Positions 16,363 to 25,805 are shown, counted from the stretch's first letter. The stretch: DNA of 64,000 bases from Clostridium scatologenes (GCF_000968375.1 NZ_CP009933.1:4898001-4962000), one strand, 5' to 3'. Notes: generated from the sequence alone by a model not told the origin. Made by a program: numbers and translations.

Positions 16363-17136
16363 ATGGCATATAAAATAGCTGTAGCAGGAAAAGGTGGAAC
16401 TGGTAAAACTACATTAACAGGATTGTTAATAGATTATCTTGTAAAAAAAGGAGAAAAACCAATACTAGCTGTAGATGCTGATGCAAATGCTAATTTAAAT
16501 GAAGTTTTAGGTGAAGAAGTAGAAGAAACTATAGGGGATATAAAAGAAGATGTAAACCAAAAATCACTTGAAGGTAATAAATTTCCGGGAGGCATGTTAA
16601 AAGCTGATTACTTAAAATACAAATTAAATACATCCATAACGGAAGGCGATGGCTATGACATGATTGTAATGGGAAGATCCCAAGGGCCTGGATGCTATTG
16701 TTATGTAAATGGGGTGTTAAAGTCTCAGATAGATTCTTTAGCTGCAAATTATCAATATATAATTATAGATAATGAAGCTGGAATGGAGCATTTGAGCAGG
16801 AAGCTAGTTGAGAGTATTGATACATTATTTTTAATAAGCGACTGCTCTAGAAGAGGTATTCAAGCTGTAGGAAGAATAAGAAGGTTAGTTGATGAATTGA
16901 AATTAAAAGTAGGCCAAATTTTTCTTATAGTTAATAGAGCTCCAGAAGGCAAAATAAATGATGGAACTATGGAAGAAATAAAAAAACAAGATCTAGATTT
17001 ATTAGGTGTTGTACCTATGGATTCTACCATTTATGAGTATGATACAAGTGGGAAACCTCTAGTAGATATGCCAGAGGATTCCCCTTCTAAAAAAACACTA
17101 TATGATATTTTATCAAAAATCCAATTTAATAAATAA
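16363..17136 (+). CDS. cooC: CooC-type ATPase, second copy
   Basis: 257 aa from the ATG at 16363, directly behind GAAGGAGGT; an in-frame ATG at 16339 lies upstream of that site. It is a MinD-like ATPase with AGKGGTGKTT, DADANANLNEVLG and a CxC (GPGCYCYVNG). It is distinct from the copy at 9146 and lies next to acsD, so it may mature the acetyl-CoA synthase A-cluster or the complexed CODH rather than free CODH. That division of labour is inference; AcsF is the name used in Moorella. Confidence 0.88.
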   Translation: MAYKIAVAGKGGTGKTTLTGLLIDYLVKKGEKPILAVDADANANLNEVLGEEVEETIGDIKEDVNQKSLEGNKFPGGMLKADYLKYKLNTSITEGDGYDMIVMGRSQGPGCYCYVNGVLKSQIDSLAANYQYIIIDNEAGMEHLSRKLVESIDTLFLISDCSRRGIQAVGRIRRLVDELKLKVGQIFLIVNRAPEGKINDGTMEEIKKQDLDLLGVVPMDSTIYEYDTSGKPLVDMPEDSPSKKTLYDILSKIQFNK

Positions 17137-17155
17137 TTTAAGGAGGCATTAAGTT

Positions 17156-18085
17156 ATGTTCAAAAAGTCAGTACAGAAATTTTCAGGAAAAATTTGTGAA
17201 GTAGAAATTGGAACAGGTGAAAAAGCTATAAAATTAGGTGGAGAAAATGTTCTTCCTTTTTATTCCTTCGATGGAAATACAGGAAACGCTCCTAAATTAG
17301 GTATGGATATTACAGATGATTTAGAGGGTTGGCCAAAGGCAATATTAGAGCTTTATAAAGATGTATGTAATGACCCAGTTGCTTGGGCAAAGTGTATTGA
17401 AGAAAAGTATGCTCCTGATTTTATCTGTTTAAAATTAGATTCAGCAGATCCAAATGGAAAAGATAATTCAGTTGAAGAGTGTGCTAAAACAGCAAAGGCT
17501 GTGGTAGAAGCTATAAAAACTCCTCTTGTTGTAGCTGGAACAGGAAATCATGATAAAGATGCTAAGTTATTTGAAAAAATTGCTCAAGAATTAGATGGAC
17601 ACAATGTTCTTCTTTTATCAGCAGTAGAAGATAACTACAAAACTATAGCAGCAGCAGGTGCGATGGCATATAACCATAAGATTGGTGCAGAATCATCTGT
17701 TGACATAAACCTTGCAAAACAAATAAACATATTAGTAAATCAATTGGGTGTTGCTAATGAAAAAATAATTGATAATGTAGGATGTTCAGCAGCAGGGTAT
17801 GGATATGAATATGTTATTTCAACTTTAGATAGAGTTAGACTAGCAGCATTAGGACAAAACGATAAAACTTTACAGGTGCCTATAATTACACCAGTTGCAT
17901 TTGAAACTTGGAAGGTAAAGGAATCAGTTGATGAAGAAACATGGGATAACTTAGAAGAAAGAGGAATTTCTATGGAAGTTTCAACGGCAGCAGGCGTTTT
18001 AGCATCAGGATCAAATGCAGTAATTCTACGTCATCCAAAATCATTAGAAACTATTAAAAAATTTGTAAGCGAATTATTAGCTTAA
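17156..18085 (+). CDS. acsD: Corrinoid/Fe-S protein, small subunit
   Basis: 309 aa. It forms a heterodimer with AcsC that carries the methyl group from methyl-THF to acetyl-CoA synthase. It is TIM-barrel-like (LPFYSFDGNTGNAPKLGMDI, ICLKLDSADPNGKD, VVAGTGNHDKDAKL, DNVGCSAAGYGYEYV). The ATG follows AAGGAGG. acsC follows 47 bp later. Confidence 0.95.
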   Translation: MFKKSVQKFSGKICEVEIGTGEKAIKLGGENVLPFYSFDGNTGNAPKLGMDITDDLEGWPKAILELYKDVCNDPVAWAKCIEEKYAPDFICLKLDSADPNGKDNSVEECAKTAKAVVEAIKTPLVVAGTGNHDKDAKLFEKIAQELDGHNVLLLSAVEDNYKTIAAAGAMAYNHKIGAESSVDINLAKQINILVNQLGVANEKIIDNVGCSAAGYGYEYVISTLDRVRLAALGQNDKTLQVPIITPVAFETWKVKESVDEETWDNLEERGISMEVSTAAGVLASGSNAVILRHPKSLETIKKFVSELLA

Positions 18086-18132
18086 TGTAAATTTAAATTT
18101 TATACTGGGAGTTAAATAAGGGAGGATTTAAA

Positions 18133-19485
18133 ATGGCTTTAAAAGGATTAGATATATTTAAATTAACACCAAAAAAGAATTGTAAAGATTGCGGCTTTCC
18201 AACTTGTTTGGCATTTTCAATGAAGGTTGCAGCAGGAGCTGTAGAAATAGGAAAATGTCCACATATGAGTTCTGAAGCTTTAGAAAAATTATCAGAAGCT
18301 ACAGCACCATTGATGAAAACTGTAACAATAGGTAAAGGTGATACTGAATATAAATTAGGCGGAGAAACTGTTATGTTCCGTCATGAAAAAACATTGGTAA
18401 ATAGAAATAGATTTGCAGTTTTATTGAGTGATTCTATGGATGATGCTGAAGTAGATGCTAAGATTGCACATATGAAAGAAGTTGACTATGTAAGAATTGG
18501 CGAAGATATGAAAGTTGAATTTGCAGCATTGAAATATGCTGGAAATAAAGATAAATATATTGGTCTAATTAATAAAGTAAAAGCAAGTGGATTAAAGGTA
18601 GCTTATGCATTAATTTGTGAAGATGCAAGTGTTGCTAAAGAAGCTTTAGATTTAGTTAAAGATGAAAATCCATTAGTATATGGTGCTAATAAAGACAATT
18701 ATGCTGCTTTTGTTGAATTAGTGAAAGCAGACAACTTAGCATTAGGAGTAAAAGCTGAAAGCTTAGAAGCATTATATGGTTTAGTTGAAGAAATACACAA
18801 ATTAGGATATAAGAATTTAGTTCTTGATCCAGGTTCGGCTTCAATAAAAGAAGCTTTTGAAAATACAGTTCAAATAAGAAGAATAAATATTCAAGATCAA
18901 GACAGAGTATTTGGATATCCTTCAATACTATTTGTAGATGAACTTTCAAAAGGGGATAAGTTCATGGAAGTAGCATTATCTACATTATTTACAATGAAAT
19001 ACGGTTCATTAATAGTTTTAAGTGATATGGATTATGTTAGGGCATTACCTCTATATGGAGTAAGACAGAACATATTTACAGATCCTCAAAAACCAATGAG
19101 AGTTGAACCAGGTATATATGGATTCAATGGTGCAGATGAAAATTCACCAGTAATATGTACTGTTGACTTTGCATTAACTTACTTTATAGTAACTGGAGAA
19201 GTTGAAAGATCTAAGATGCCAGTTTGGATGTTAATTCCAGATGCAGGCGGATACTCAGTTCTTACTTCTTGGGCTGCTGGCAAGTTTACTTCAAGTGTTA
19301 TTGCAGAATTTGTAAAAGAATCAGGAATAGAAAACAAAACTAAGTGTAGAAAGCTTATACTTCCAGGAAAAGTTGCTGTATTAAAAGGCGATTTGGAAGA
19401 GAAATTACCAGGTTGGGATGTTACTGTTGGAACAACAGAAGCTATGTTTATTCCTAAATTCTTAAAAGAGTTAAATATCAAATAA
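18133..19485 (+). CDS. acsC: Corrinoid/Fe-S protein, large subunit
   Basis: 450 aa. The N-terminal domain carries a [4Fe-4S] site with Cys17, Cys20, Cys25 and Cys42 (CKDCGFPTC ... KCPH), followed by a TIM barrel and a C-terminal corrinoid-binding domain. It receives the methyl group from AcsE and passes it to AcsB. It starts at an ATG behind AGGGAGGATTTAAA. A hairpin and then acsE follow. Confidence 0.96.
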   Translation: MALKGLDIFKLTPKKNCKDCGFPTCLAFSMKVAAGAVEIGKCPHMSSEALEKLSEATAPLMKTVTIGKGDTEYKLGGETVMFRHEKTLVNRNRFAVLLSDSMDDAEVDAKIAHMKEVDYVRIGEDMKVEFAALKYAGNKDKYIGLINKVKASGLKVAYALICEDASVAKEALDLVKDENPLVYGANKDNYAAFVELVKADNLALGVKAESLEALYGLVEEIHKLGYKNLVLDPGSASIKEAFENTVQIRRINIQDQDRVFGYPSILFVDELSKGDKFMEVALSTLFTMKYGSLIVLSDMDYVRALPLYGVRQNIFTDPQKPMRVEPGIYGFNGADENSPVICTVDFALTYFIVTGEVERSKMPVWMLIPDAGGYSVLTSWAAGKFTSSVIAEFVKESGIENKTKCRKLILPGKVAVLKGDLEEKLPGWDVTVGTTEAMFIPKFLKELNIK

Positions 19486-19504
19486 TAAAAGTATTGAAGT
19501 TTAC

Positions 19505-19538
19505 AATTGAGAATCGAGTTTTACCTTGATTCTCAATT
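19505..19538 (+). other. Hairpin between acsC and acsE
   Basis: AATTGAGAATC (19505-19515) pairs with GATTCTCAATT (19528-19538). It is followed by ATAAATG rather than a T-run, so it is a weak terminator at best. It resembles the other U-less hairpins of this cluster. Confidence 0.6.
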
Positions 19539-19600
19539 ATAAATGATATAAAATTTTACTTTAAAAAATTAATCATATAAAACAGGGGGGTCATTTGAAA

Positions 19601-20386
19601 ATGGATAAATTTATTGTTATTGGCGAAAGAATACACTGCATATCTCCAGCTATCAGAAAAGCTATAGAAGAAAGAAACCCAGAGCAAATTTTAAAAAGAG
19701 CAAAAGAACAATTAGACGCAGGTGCTCATTATTTGGATTTCAACATAGGACCAGCTGAAAAAGATGGAGAAGAAATAATGAAATGGGGAGTTCAATTACT
19801 TCAAAAAGAATTTGACAATGTTCCCCTTGCGTTGGATACAACAAATAAGAAAGCAATAGAAGCTGGACTTAAAGTTTATAATAGAGAAAAAGGAAAGCCA
19901 ATTGTAAATTCAGCTGATGCTGGTGGCAGAATTGAAAATATAGATTTAGCTGCAGAATATGAAGCTATGTGTATTGCATTATGTGCAAAAGAAGGTATAA
20001 CTAAGGACAATGATGAGAGAATGGCTTACTGTACAGAAATGCTTGAAAGAGGAATGGGTCTTGGAATGGAACCAACAGATTTATTATTTGATCCATTGTT
20101 CCTAGTAATAAAAGGAATGCAAGATAAGCAAAAAGAAGTTCTAGAAGCTGTTAGACTTATAAGTGAAATGGGACTTAGAACTTGTTGTGGATTAAGTAAT
20201 GTTTCTAATGGTGCACCAAAGAATATAAGACCGATAATGGATACTACTTTTGCAGCAATGGCTATACAATGTGGATTAACTTCAGCAATAATGAATCCAT
20301 GTGATTTAAGATTAATGGAAACAATTAAAACATGCGATGTTATAAATGGAGCTGTTTTATATGCTGATTCTTATTTAGAACTATAA
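19601..20386 (+). CDS. acsE: Methyl-THF:corrinoid/Fe-S protein methyltransferase
   Basis: 261 aa from the ATG at 19601 with AGGGGGG ten bases upstream; a TTG at 19595 is too close to that site. It is a pterin-binding TIM barrel with VIGERIHCISPAIRKAI at the N-terminus, LDFNIGPAEKDGEE, LALDTTNKKAIEAGL, IVNSADAGG and GLSNVSNGAP. It moves the methyl group from methyl-THF to the cob(I)amide of AcsCD. It lies between acsC and acsB. Confidence 0.96.
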   Translation: MDKFIVIGERIHCISPAIRKAIEERNPEQILKRAKEQLDAGAHYLDFNIGPAEKDGEEIMKWGVQLLQKEFDNVPLALDTTNKKAIEAGLKVYNREKGKPIVNSADAGGRIENIDLAAEYEAMCIALCAKEGITKDNDERMAYCTEMLERGMGLGMEPTDLLFDPLFLVIKGMQDKQKEVLEAVRLISEMGLRTCCGLSNVSNGAPKNIRPIMDTTFAAMAIQCGLTSAIMNPCDLRLMETIKTCDVINGAVLYADSYLEL

Positions 20387-20423
20387 TTTTATATAAATTT
20401 TAATTTTAGGGAGGGGCAAAAAA

Positions 20424-22550
20424 ATGAATTTATATCAAACTGTATTCACTGGCTCAAAGCAAGCATTAAAAGCTGCCGAGGATTTAGTCAAAGAAGTTGT
20501 AGAAAAAAAGGGTAAAGATTGTAAGGTAGCATTTCCTGATACAGCATATTCACTACCAGTAATTTATGCTGCTACAGGTAAAAAAATTACAAATGTTGGA
20601 GAACTAGAAGCTGCTTTAGATGTAGTTAGAAGTTTAATAGTTGAAGAGGAAATGTTAGATAAATTATTGAATTCTGGTCTTGCTACAGCAGTTGCAGCAG
20701 AAATTATTGAAGCTTGTAAGTATGTACTTTCAGATGCACCATATTCTGAACCTTGTTCAGGATTTATATCAGATCCAATAATCAGATCATTTGGAGTACC
20801 ATTAGTTACTGGTGATGTTCCAGGTGTGGCAGTTGTTCTTGGAGAATTTCCAGATGCTGAAACTGCAGCAAAAGTAATAAAAGATTACCAATCAAAAGGA
20901 TTGCTTACTTGCTTAGTTGGTAAAGTAATAGATCAAGCTATAGAGGGTAAAGTTAAGATGGGTCTTGATCTAAGAGTTGTACCTCTTGGATATGATGTTA
21001 CTTCAGTAATTCATATTGTAAGTTTTGCTATAAGAGCAGCTTTAATATTCGGAGCAGTTAAGCCTGGTGATTTAGGTGCAGTTCTTCAGTATTGTTCTGA
21101 CAGAGTTCCTGCATTTGTAAATGCTTTTGGACCATTAAGTGAACTTGTAGTATCAGCAGGAGCAGGTGCTATAGCATTAGGATTCCCTGTAATAACTGAT
21201 CAAGTTGTACCAGAAGTTCCTACATTATTATTGACTCAAAAGGATTATGATAAAGTAGTTAAGACTTCTCTTGAAGCAAGAAAAATAAAGATAAAAATTA
21301 CTGAAATTCCAATCCCAGTTTCATTTGCAGCAGCATTTGAAGGTGAGAGAATAAGAAAAGGTGACATGCATATTGAATTTGGTGCAGGAAAGACTGAAGC
21401 TTGGGAATTAGTAATGAGTGGAGATTCAAGTGAAGTTGAAGACCATAAGATAGAAATAATAGGAGCAGATATTGACTCATTAACAGATGTTCCAGGAAGA
21501 TTACCTATGGGAATGTTAGTTAAAGTATCTGGTGCTAACATGCAAAAAGACTTTGAACCAGTTCTAGAAAGAAGACTTCATTACTTCTTGAACTATATTG
21601 AAGGTGTAATGCATGTTGGACAAAGAAACATGACTCAAGTAAGAGTAGGTAAAGAAGCTTTTGATAAAGGATTTAGATTAAAACATTTTGGTGAAGTAAT
21701 ATATGCTAAAATGTTAGATGAATTTGGTTCAGTTGTTGATAAGTGTGAAGTTACATTAATTACAGATCTAGACAAAGTTCGTGAGTTAAAAGATAAGCTT
21801 GCTATGCCAAGATTTGCAGAGAGAGATGAAAGACTTGAATCATTAATAGATGAAAATGTTGATACTTTCTATTCATGTAATCTTTGTCAGTCTTTTGCTC
21901 CAGCACATGTATGTATAGTAACTCCAGAGAGATTAGGACTTTGTGGTGCGGTTTCATGGCTTGATGCGAAAGCAACACTTGAATTAAATCCAACAGGACC
22001 ATGTCAAGCAGTACCAAAAGAAGGTTTAGTAGATGAAAATGCAGGTGTTTGGGATAAGGTAAATGAAACTGTTTCACAAATATCACAAGGTGCTGTAAAT
22101 AATGTTACATTATATAGTATATTACAAGATCCTATGACATCCTGTGGATGTTTTGAGTGTATAACAGGTATAATGCCAGAAGCCAATGGTGTTGTAATAG
22201 TAAATAGAGAGCATGGAGCAACAACTCCTCTTGGAATGACATTTGGTGAACTTGCATCAATGACAGGTGGTGGAGTGCAGACACCAGGATTTATGGGACA
22301 TGGTAGATCATTTATTCCATCAAAGAAATTTATGAAAGCTGAAGGTGGAATAGGCAGAATAGTATGGATGCCAAAAGAATTGAAAGATTTTGTAGCAGAA
22401 AAATTGAATAAAACTGCAAAAGAGTTATATGGAATAGATAATTTTGCAGATATGATTTGTGATGAAAGTATAGCTATAGAATCAGATGCAGTATTAGCAT
22501 TCTTAGAAGAAAAAGGACATCCAGCATTAGGCATGGATCCAATAATGTAG
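20424..22550 (+). CDS. acsB: Acetyl-CoA synthase, catalytic subunit of CODH/ACS
   Basis: 708 aa. It condenses CO, a methyl group and CoA at the Ni-Fe-S A-cluster. Cluster ligands are visible: Cys485 and Cys488 (SCNLCQSF), Cys497, Cys507 (GLCGAVSW), and the Cys574-Gly-Cys576 motif (SCGCFEC) that binds the distal nickel. It is slightly shorter than the 729-residue Moorella enzyme. The ATG follows AGGGAGGGGC. A strong hairpin separates it from gcvH. Confidence 0.97.
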   Translation: MNLYQTVFTGSKQALKAAEDLVKEVVEKKGKDCKVAFPDTAYSLPVIYAATGKKITNVGELEAALDVVRSLIVEEEMLDKLLNSGLATAVAAEIIEACKYVLSDAPYSEPCSGFISDPIIRSFGVPLVTGDVPGVAVVLGEFPDAETAAKVIKDYQSKGLLTCLVGKVIDQAIEGKVKMGLDLRVVPLGYDVTSVIHIVSFAIRAALIFGAVKPGDLGAVLQYCSDRVPAFVNAFGPLSELVVSAGAGAIALGFPVITDQVVPEVPTLLLTQKDYDKVVKTSLEARKIKIKITEIPIPVSFAAAFEGERIRKGDMHIEFGAGKTEAWELVMSGDSSEVEDHKIEIIGADIDSLTDVPGRLPMGMLVKVSGANMQKDFEPVLERRLHYFLNYIEGVMHVGQRNMTQVRVGKEAFDKGFRLKHFGEVIYAKMLDEFGSVVDKCEVTLITDLDKVRELKDKLAMPRFAERDERLESLIDENVDTFYSCNLCQSFAPAHVCIVTPERLGLCGAVSWLDAKATLELNPTGPCQAVPKEGLVDENAGVWDKVNETVSQISQGAVNNVTLYSILQDPMTSCGCFECITGIMPEANGVVIVNREHGATTPLGMTFGELASMTGGGVQTPGFMGHGRSFIPSKKFMKAEGGIGRIVWMPKELKDFVAEKLNKTAKELYGIDNFADMICDESIAIESDAVLAFLEEKGHPALGMDPIM

Positions 22551-22573
22551 TAAAATTTAAAATATGACATTAG

Positions 22574-22617
22574 TTAGGATGTCAGAATACCAAAATACTG
22601 GCACTCTGGCATCCTAA
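22574..22617 (+). other. Hairpin between acsB and gcvH
   Basis: TTAGGATGTCAGA (22574-22586) pairs with TCTGGCATCCTAA (22605-22617) with one G-U pair. It is followed by TTTCTAAG, a poor T-run, so it may be a partial terminator or a processing element. Confidence 0.6.
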
Positions 22618-22662
22618 TTTCTAAGTATAATTAAAATAAAACTGTAAAAGAGGTGTGGTAAA

Positions 22663-23037
22663 ATGGATTTCCCAGAAAATTTATATTATAGTAAAGAACA
22701 CACGTGGGCTAAAGTAGATGGAGATACTGCATTGATAGGAATAAGTGATTTTGCACAAGATCAACTTGGTGAAATACTATTTGTTGAAATGCCAGAAGTT
22801 GGAGATGAAATAACTCAAGATAAAGCATTTGGAGTAGTTGAATCTTCAAAGAAAGCATCTGATTTAATAGCACCTTTGTCTGGCGAAGTATTAGAAGTGA
22901 ATGAAAAATTAGATGATGAGCCAGAATATGTAAATGAAAATGCTTATGATGCATGGATAGCAAAAATTAAGATAAGCGATAAAGGCGAAATTGATAATTT
23001 ATTAAGCGCTTCAAAATACGAGGCAGGCTTAAAATAG
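22663..23037 (+). CDS. gcvH: Glycine cleavage system H protein (lipoyl carrier)
   Basis: 124 aa. The lipoyl-lysine region VESSKKASDLIAPLSGEV puts the modified residue at Lys63. The start (MDFPENLYYSKEHTWAKV) is typical of the family. It lies in the acetogenesis cluster with lpdA but without gcvT or gcvP. It ends just before a clear intrinsic terminator. Confidence 0.95.
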   Translation: MDFPENLYYSKEHTWAKVDGDTALIGISDFAQDQLGEILFVEMPEVGDEITQDKAFGVVESSKKASDLIAPLSGEVLEVNEKLDDEPEYVNENAYDAWIAKIKISDKGEIDNLLSASKYEAGLK

Positions 23038-23043
23038 AAAGGA

Positions 23044-23076
23044 CTTCTCGGTTTTTTAGCCGAGAAAGTTTTTTTT
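23044..23076 (+). terminator. Intrinsic terminator after gcvH
   Basis: TTCTCGG (23045-23051) pairs with CCGAGAA (23060-23066), followed by a T-run. It is the first strong terminator after cooS and probably marks the end of the main cluster transcript. The next gene's ribosome site starts right behind it. Confidence 0.8.
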
Positions 23077-23095
23077 AAGGAGGTATTTACAAGAT

Positions 23096-25027
23096 ATGGC
23101 AAAAATTAAATTTGTTCCATATAATAAAGAAATAGAAGTACAGCAAGGGGAAAATTTATTAGAAGTAGCTAGAAAAGCAGAAATATTTATAGATGCACCT
23201 TGTAATGGAAATAGTGTTTGTGGGAAATGTAAAGTTAAAATAATTGAAGGAAAAGTTAGCGCAGAAAAAGATAGACATATAAGTGATGATGAGTGGAATG
23301 AAGGCTATGTTTTAGCGTGTTCTTCAAGTGTTATTGGAGATATTACAGTAGAAATACCATCAAATGCTTCAGCTTCTATGCATAATATGAAAATAGAAGC
23401 TCTGTCAGGAGAAAGAGAAAATAAAATATTTGAAAAGGCAAAGAGACAAATTTTAGATAAGGGTATGGAATTTAAAACTTATGTAAAGAAAGATTATGTA
23501 AAGTTAGATCTTCCAACGTTAAATGATAATATATCAGATTTTGAGAGAATTAAGAGACATTTGAGGAATGAATTAGGTTATAATCAAGTATTTTGCAGAC
23601 TTCCTATGCTTAGAAAAATACCTCCTATTTTAAGAGAAGCTAATTTTAATATAACTATAACTCATATACCAAGGGGACAAGGAAAAACTACAATAATAAA
23701 TATAGAAAAAGGAGACACAACAAATAGACTATATGGTGTGGCTTTAGACATTGGAACTACATCTGTAGCTGCATGTTTAGTAGATTTGTATGGGGGGAAG
23801 CTTGTAGCAAAAGCATCTTCAGGAAATGCACAAATAAAGTATGGTGCAGATGTTATTAATAGAATAATGTATTCTACTAAAAAAAATGGACTTCATGAAT
23901 TAAATCATGCAGTAATACAAGAAACTATAAATCCAATTTTAAGGGAAATGTGTGAAGATTCAGGTATAGATAGAGATGAAATAGTATCTCTTATAGTAGC
24001 AGGAAATACAACTATGTCTCATTTGTTTTTGGGAATTTATCCGGATTTTTTGAGAATGGAACCATATATACCTGCTTTTGTTAAACCACCTTTTATAAAA
24101 GCCTCAGAATTAGGGGTAGAGGTTAATCCGGAAACCTTTGTATATTTAGCACCTTGCGTAGCAAGTTATGTTGGAGGAGATATAACAGCAGGAGTGTTAT
24201 CATCAGGAATGTGGGATGTTGATGAAAATGTGCTTTTTATTGATTTAGGTACAAATGGAGAAATTGTTTTTGGAAACAAGGAATTTTTAATGACTTGTGC
24301 TTGTTCTGCAGGACCTGCTTTTGAAGGTGGGGAAATTAGTTGTGGAATGAGAGCTGCAAATGGAGCTATAGAAAAAATTAATATAGATAAAGAAAATTAT
24401 GATCCTGAAGTTACTGTAATAGGTAATGATAAACCTTCAGGAATTTGTGGATCTGGAATCATCGATTTAATATGTGAAATGATGCTTTCTGGGATAATAG
24501 ATAGAAAAGGTAAAATAGTGAAGAATTTAAATACAAATAGAATTAGATTTGACGAGCATGGAATTGGCGAATATATACTTGTATTTAAAGAAGAATATAA
24601 TTTGGAGAAGAATATAACAATCACAGAGGTTGATATAGATAATTTTATAAGAGCTAAGGCTGCTATTTATTCAGGTATTACCACGCTTTTAAATAATCTT
24701 GGAATGGATTTTTCAATGATAGACAAGATTTATATAGCAGGTGGTATAGGAAATAGCTTAGATATTGGAAATTCAGTGAAAATAGGAATGCTTCCTGATA
24801 TAGAGAGCTCTAAGATTGAATATGTAGGAAATAGTTCTTTAATGGGATGTTATTTAACTTTAATGAGTGAAGATGCTAGACACAAGTTAGAAGAAGTATC
24901 AAATAGTATGACTTATGTAGAATTAAGTGTAGAACCTGGGTATATGGATGAATTTGTATCAGCATGCTTCTTACCTCATACTGATATAGAAAAATTTCCA
25001 ACAGTGAAAGAGTTGCTTTCTAAATAA
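23096..25027 (+). CDS. acsV: Reductive activator of the corrinoid/Fe-S protein (RACo-type ATPase)
   Basis: 643 aa. An N-terminal [2Fe-2S] ferredoxin domain (Cys36, Cys42, Cys45 in CNGNSVCGKC, and a later CSS) is followed by a linker and a C-terminal ASKHA-type ATPase domain (LDIGTTSVAACLVD, VAGNTTMSHLFLG, FIDLGTNGEIVFGNK, GPAFEGGEI, IAGGIGNSLDIGNSV). Such proteins use ATP to return inactive Co(II) corrinoid to Co(I). Its place after the acs genes supports AcsCD as substrate. The ATG is preceded by AAGGAGG. Confidence 0.92.
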   Translation: MAKIKFVPYNKEIEVQQGENLLEVARKAEIFIDAPCNGNSVCGKCKVKIIEGKVSAEKDRHISDDEWNEGYVLACSSSVIGDITVEIPSNASASMHNMKIEALSGERENKIFEKAKRQILDKGMEFKTYVKKDYVKLDLPTLNDNISDFERIKRHLRNELGYNQVFCRLPMLRKIPPILREANFNITITHIPRGQGKTTIINIEKGDTTNRLYGVALDIGTTSVAACLVDLYGGKLVAKASSGNAQIKYGADVINRIMYSTKKNGLHELNHAVIQETINPILREMCEDSGIDRDEIVSLIVAGNTTMSHLFLGIYPDFLRMEPYIPAFVKPPFIKASELGVEVNPETFVYLAPCVASYVGGDITAGVLSSGMWDVDENVLFIDLGTNGEIVFGNKEFLMTCACSAGPAFEGGEISCGMRAANGAIEKINIDKENYDPEVTVIGNDKPSGICGSGIIDLICEMMLSGIIDRKGKIVKNLNTNRIRFDEHGIGEYILVFKEEYNLEKNITITEVDIDNFIRAKAAIYSGITTLLNNLGMDFSMIDKIYIAGGIGNSLDIGNSVKIGMLPDIESSKIEYVGNSSLMGCYLTLMSEDARHKLEEVSNSMTYVELSVEPGYMDEFVSACFLPHTDIEKFPTVKELLSK

Positions 25028-25085
25028 ATGAGCTTGATATATTTTACAAAAAGAGTATATTTAAATTAAGAAGGAGGTAATTAAA

Positions 25086-25280
25086 ATGTGTGAATCAACA
25101 GCTTACTTAATTACACCAGAAGGTGAAAGAAAAATAATGGACTATGTAGTAGAGATAATTCCTCAAGCGGATGGCAAATTATTTTTATCAGATATACTTG
25201 GAGAAGAAAAAATAATAGAAGGAATGTTAAAAGAGGTTAAATTACTAGATCATAAAATTATGATAGAAAAAATAAACTAA
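25086..25280 (+). CDS. CooT-family small nickel-binding protein
   Basis: 64 aa with the family start MCESTAYL (Cys2 is the nickel-binding residue in Rhodospirillum CooT) and a compact beta-rich body. Its ribosome site is AAGGAGGT. It lies between acsV and the His-rich protein, which supports a role in nickel supply to CODH/ACS. Not every CooT-like protein has been shown to bind nickel, so the function is by family. Confidence 0.8.
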   Translation: MCESTAYLITPEGERKIMDYVVEIIPQADGKLFLSDILGEEKIIEGMLKEVKLLDHKIMIEKIN

Positions 25281-25310
25281 AAAATTTTAGATACAAAAGG
25301 AGAGATATTT

Positions 25311-25799
25311 ATGGATAATCACGAACATGAACATCAGCATGAACATGAACACCAACACGAGCATATTCATGAACATAAGCATGAGCACAATGGATGCGAG
25401 CATACACATGAACACAGGCATGAACATACACATGAGCATCAGCATGAACATATTCATCCTCATAGTCATAGTGAAAATGAATCTCATGAACACATCCATG
25501 AAGATCATATAAATAATATTTGTGAACATCAACATGAGCATGATCATATACATGGTCATAATCATTCGCATGAAATGTCAGTAGATGATGAATTAAACTT
25601 AAGCAAAGAAGAGAAGACTTTGAAAATTTTGTTAGATCATTGGGTAGAGCATAATAAATCTCATGAAGATGGATTTAAAGATTGGATTGAAAAGTCAAAA
25701 TCAATGGGAAAAGCAAAAACTGCAGAGTTTATACAAAAAGCTATAGAAGCTATGGAAAATGCCAATGAGATGCTTATAAAAGCTAAAGAAAATATGTAA
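25311..25799 (+). CDS. Histidine-rich probable nickel-binding protein
   Basis: 162 aa. The first 88 residues hold 36 histidines, mostly as alternating H-E, H-Q or H-I pairs, plus Cys29 and Cys71. The C-terminal 70 residues form an ordinary, probably helical domain (KILLDHWVEHNKSHEDGFKDWIEKS, KAIEAMENANEMLIKAKENM). The repeat region resembles metal-storage tails such as those of CooJ and HypB, but here it is N-terminal. Next to cooT and acsV, nickel storage or delivery is likely. The repeats also open long spurious ORFs in other frames. The ATG is behind AGGAGAGATATTT. Confidence 0.8.
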   Translation: MDNHEHEHQHEHEHQHEHIHEHKHEHNGCEHTHEHRHEHTHEHQHEHIHPHSHSENESHEHIHEDHINNICEHQHEHDHIHGHNHSHEMSVDDELNLSKEEKTLKILLDHWVEHNKSHEDGFKDWIEKSKSMGKAKTAEFIQKAIEAMENANEMLIKAKENM

Positions 25800-25805
25800 T
25801 TTAAT

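Noticed and set aside
25320..25480. Short regular repeats resembling a CRISPR array
   Set aside because: The period is two codons (CATGAA, CATCAG), with no spacers and no cas genes; it is coding sequence for H-E pairs.
25287..25571. Long minus-strand ORF and an extra plus-strand ORF over the His-rich gene
   Set aside because: Both are caused by the repeated His-Glu codons read in other frames (Met/Phe/Ile-rich nonsense) and have no ribosome site.
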